Positions 6,733 to 8,471 of a stretch of 8,471 nucleotides of DNA are shown here, piece after piece. A program made the translations under genes and the position numbers. Each line of letters starts with the position of its first letter. Position 1 is the stretch's first letter. The DNA lies in contig JAGLRU010000150.1 in assembly GCA_023136145.1 (NCBI GenBank), forward strand, positions 1 through 8,471, written 5' to 3'. The notes under the pieces are model-generated. The model saw nothing but the letters and a program-made list of their open reading frames with translations. It did not search any database and was not told the DNA's origin. The DNA is from Alphaproteobacteria bacterium. Lineage in GTDB: Bacteria; Pseudomonadota; Alphaproteobacteria; Micavibrionales; UBA2020.

Positions 6733-7498
6733 TGCGTTCACTCTCCTTTTTAAAGGCAGGAGCACCAGCAGTGAATGTTCGGAACATACGCATCATGTCC
6801 TCCTTCTCAATCAATTTCTGATCAAGCAACCAATTCGAAAGCCCTTCTGGATTTGGTGTCTCCATAGGACCAAAGCAGCCATAACAACCACGGTTATAAG
6901 TCGGACAGATCGCGCCACAACCAGCTTTCGTAACAGGGCCCAGACAGGCGATGCCTTTAGAAACGGCGACACAAGATGTGCCACGCTGCTTGCATTCAAC
7001 ACAAACGCTATAATTTGGAATATTTGCCCTGCGTCCATGAAGGAGGGCACCAAGAACCTCCAGCAGTTGGTTTTTATTAATGGGACATCCCTGCAACTCA
7101 TAATCAACCTTAATATGATCGCTGATCGGCGTTGAATTAGCTAAAGTACTGATATATTCAGGATGGGCATAAACTGTAGCAACGAAGTCTTTCATATCCT
7201 TGAAATTGCGTAGAGCCTGAATCCCGCCTGCGGTGGCACAAGCACCAATGGTAATGATATATTTTGATTGCTCACGTACATCCTTTAGACGATCAATTTC
7301 ATGTTGAGTGGTGACAGACCCCTCAACAAGAGAAACGTCGTAAGGCCCATCAACAATTTCGCGGGAAGCTTCAGGGAAGTTAGCAATATCCACTGCCCCA
7401 ACTATTGCCAGCAGTTCATCCTCGCAATCAAGCAGACTTAGCTGGCAACCGCTACAAGAAGCGAATTTCCAGACCGCAAGTTTTGGTTTCGATGTCAA
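6725..7498 (-). CDS. hydD: Group 3b [NiFe] hydrogenase small (delta) subunit, Fe-S electron relay
   Basis: 257 residues. This subunit carries the Fe-S chain between HydG/HydB and the Ni-Fe centre. C15 and C18 (ASCSGCQLS), C87 (GACATAGG) and C138 (GCPIN) are the ligands of the proximal [4Fe-4S] cluster. Further cysteines C166, C169, C176, C185, C194, C198, C205 and C208 (CVEC, SC, ACLGP, GCGAICP, GCYGC) are in place for two more clusters. It has no Tat signal or C-terminal membrane anchor, unlike uptake hydrogenase small subunits, as expected for a cytosolic enzyme. The start is a TTG at 7498, directly after the hydG TGA, with a full AAGGAGG 5 nt upstream. No ATG or GTG precedes the CSGC motif in this frame, so the rare start is nearly forced. 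It overlaps hydA by 8 nt. Confidence 0.96.
   Translation of the reverse strand: MTSKPKLAVWKFASCSGCQLSLLDCEDELLAIVGAVDIANFPEASREIVDGPYDVSLVEGSVTTQHEIDRLKDVREQSKYIITIGACATAGGIQALRNFKDMKDFVATVYAHPEYISTLANSTPISDHIKVDYELQGCPINKNQLLEVLGALLHGRRANIPNYSVCVECKQRGTSCVAVSKGIACLGPVTKAGCGAICPTYNRGCYGCFGPMETPNPEGLSNWLLDQKLIEKEDMMRMFRTFTAGAPAFKKESERNE
6743..6748 (-). promoter_or_regulatory. Ribosome binding site of hydA
   Basis: AAGGAG on the minus strand inside the last codons of the small-subunit gene. Spacing to the ATG at 6732 is 10 nt, slightly long. An intervening in-frame GTG at 6741 is only 1 nt away and so an unlikely start. Confidence 0.6.
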
Positions 7499-8341
7499 TC
7501 AAACCTCCTTGATTTTTAGAAGATGTTGAATTTGGTCAAAGGAAAAAACCGGCCCATCCTTACATACAAAATGTGGTCCATACTGACAGCGTCCGCAGCG
7601 TCCAATACCACACTTCATATTACGTTCCATGGAAACATATATCTGCGAAGACTTTAATCCCTTTTCTACCAAAGCTTCCGCCGAAAATCGCATCATATTT
7701 TCCGGTCCGCAAACTAATGCAGATGTTTTTTCGGGATGCACGTCAAGAGGTTTTACAAGCTCTGTCACCAGACCAACAGACTCCTGCCAGTCCGACCCGG
7801 CACTGTCCGCCGTTAACTTGACCTGAATATGTTCATTCCATATGCACATCTCGTCAGCAAAAAGAAGTTCCTCCGGCGTCCGCATACCGTAAAGCAAAAA
7901 GACTTCCCCATATTTCTCTTTACGATCCATCAAATAATGGAGAACCGGACGCAACGGCACGCAGCCAAGACCGCCCGCCATGATAATGATATTATCGCCC
8001 TCTAATTTCTCTAGTGGCCATGCGGTGCCGAAAGGCCCACGTACACCCAGCACATCGCCTTTTTCCATCGCACAAAGAGCAGAGGTAACACTGCCGACAT
8101 TCTTAATCGTAAAAACAAGACTGTCTTGATGTGCAGGATTGCCGTTTATCGAAATAGGCACTTCACCGTGACCAAAAACATAAAGCATATAAAACTGCCC
8201 GGGCTTGAAATCTTCCAGCCCTTCCCCTGCGACAGGTTTTATCGTCAGTATCGCACAACCGGAACTTTCAATGCGATTTTCCTCAACGCGAAATGGTATA
8301 GGCATCATCAGGTCTGCGGCTGAAAGCTGTTGTTCAGGCAT
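7499..8341 (-). CDS. hydG: Hydrogenase gamma subunit, FAD/NAD(P)-binding with [2Fe-2S] cluster
   Basis: 280 residues, usual for HydG-type subunits. It passes electrons between NAD(P)H and the Fe-S chain. An FNR-like beta-barrel comes first (about 15-110) with GQFYML (49-54) and EVPISI (60-65) around the FAD. A nucleotide-binding domain follows with IIMAGGLGCVPLRPV (119-133) and CGPENMM (211-217). The C-terminus holds a [2Fe-2S] site, C244, C249, C252 and C260, in CGIGRCGRC...C. Related folds occur in dihydroorotate dehydrogenase electron-transfer subunits and AsrB, but the neighbours decide for hydrogenase. NAD versus NADP preference cannot be read with confidence. The ATG at 8341 follows GAGGAG by 7 nt and sits 1 nt after the hydB stop. 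The frame stays open upstream, but there it overlaps hydB out of frame. Confidence 0.95.
   Translation of the reverse strand: MPEQQLSAADLMMPIPFRVEENRIESSGCAILTIKPVAGEGLEDFKPGQFYMLYVFGHGEVPISINGNPAHQDSLVFTIKNVGSVTSALCAMEKGDVLGVRGPFGTAWPLEKLEGDNIIIMAGGLGCVPLRPVLHYLMDRKEKYGEVFLLYGMRTPEELLFADEMCIWNEHIQVKLTADSAGSDWQESVGLVTELVKPLDVHPEKTSALVCGPENMMRFSAEALVEKGLKSSQIYVSMERNMKCGIGRCGRCQYGPHFVCKDGPVFSFDQIQHLLKIKEV
7504..7510 (-). promoter_or_regulatory. Strong ribosome binding site driving a TTG start (hydD)
   Basis: AAGGAGG on the minus strand, a full match to the anti-Shine-Dalgarno sequence, lies within the last codons of hydG and 5 nt before the TTG at 7498. It is the strongest such site in the window and decides the small-subunit start. 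Confidence 0.85.
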
Positions 8342-8342
8342 C

Positions 8343-8471
8343 CTACTTCTCCTCGCTATCACGAATAGCTTTTGCTTCTTCAGTAATATCAATTCCCACG
8401 GGACACCATGTAATACAACGCCCACAACCAACACAACCCGATGTATCGAATTGATCGATCCAAGTCGCCAA
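8343..8471 (-). CDS. hydB: Hydrogenase beta subunit, C-terminal fragment with ferredoxin-type cluster motif
   Basis: Only the last 42 residues and the TAG stop (8345-8343) are in the window; the rest lies beyond 8471. They begin LATWIDQFDTSGCVGCGRC and carry a [4Fe-4S] motif C13-x2-C16-x2-C19-x3-C23-P (fragment numbering), then a short charged tail. This ending is characteristic of HydB of sulfhydrogenases and the related AsrA subunit of anaerobic sulfite reductase. Next to hydG, hydD and hydA it is the beta subunit, which carries Fe-S clusters linking HydG to the hydrogenase core. One base separates its stop from the hydG start. Whether the N-terminal domain and the other cluster motif are intact cannot be seen. 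Confidence 0.92.
   Translation of the reverse strand: MATWIDQFDTSGCVGCGRCITWCPVGIDITEEAKAIRDSEEK
8349..8354 (-). promoter_or_regulatory. Ribosome binding site of hydG
   Basis: GAGGAG on the minus strand, 7 nt before the hydG ATG. The same bases encode the Glu-Glu near the end of hydB, so the site is embedded in the upstream gene. Confidence 0.65.

Noticed and set aside
6707..7135. Open frame of 142 codons on the plus strand opposite the small-subunit gene
   Set aside because: Antisense to cysteine-rich conserved HydD sequence; threonine/arginine-rich shadow without recognisable features.

Overview
The window carries one unbroken run of genes, all on the minus strand, so it is read here from high to low coordinates. 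It encodes a cytoplasmic NAD(P)-linked [NiFe] hydrogenase of the group 3b ('sulfhydrogenase', HydBGDA/HyhBGSL) type, followed by most of its maturation machinery, and ends in the start of a gapR-type nucleoid-protein gene. Order of transcription: hydB (3' end only, 8471-8343), hydG (8341-7499), hydD small subunit (7498-6725), hydA large subunit (6732-5434), M52-family maturation endopeptidase (5437-4988), hypA (4995-4732), hypF (4751-2478), hypC (2515-2282), hypD (2298-1207), hypE (1210-155), gapR/DUF2312 (142-1, cut by the window edge). Every junction overlaps or is separated by no more than 12 nt. There is therefore no room for internal terminators, and no intergenic stretch longer than about a dozen bases. 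No promoter is visible; it must lie upstream of 8471.

How the parts work together: HydG binds FAD, NAD(P) and a [2Fe-2S] cluster, and exchanges electrons with the pyridine nucleotide. HydB and the small subunit HydD carry Fe-S clusters that relay electrons to the Ni-Fe site in HydA. HypF and HypE make the cyanide ligands from carbamoyl phosphate, HypC and HypD assemble the Fe(CN)2CO unit, HypA handles nickel, and the endopeptidase trims the HydA C-terminus after nickel insertion. None of the subunits with a visible N-terminus has a Tat or Sec signal, in keeping with a soluble cytosolic enzyme.

Organism: GapR/DUF2312 is essentially an alphaproteobacterial family (also found in some of their phages), so the host is most likely an alphaproteobacterium. 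Base composition is AT-richer (GC around the mid-40s by eye) than in most free-living, high-GC members. This suggests an anaerobic or facultatively anaerobic, possibly host- or gut-associated lineage; the lifestyle is inference.

The points most worth a second look are: a HypA that lacks the whole zinc-finger loop but keeps both its N-terminal nickel-binding end and its C-terminal strand; the absence of hypB from the visible maturation set; a chromosome-structuring gene (gapR) directly behind hypE with its ribosome binding site touching the hypE stop codon; and two in-operon TTG starts set exactly against the preceding stop codons. I found no mobile element, CRISPR array, RNA gene or long repeat.
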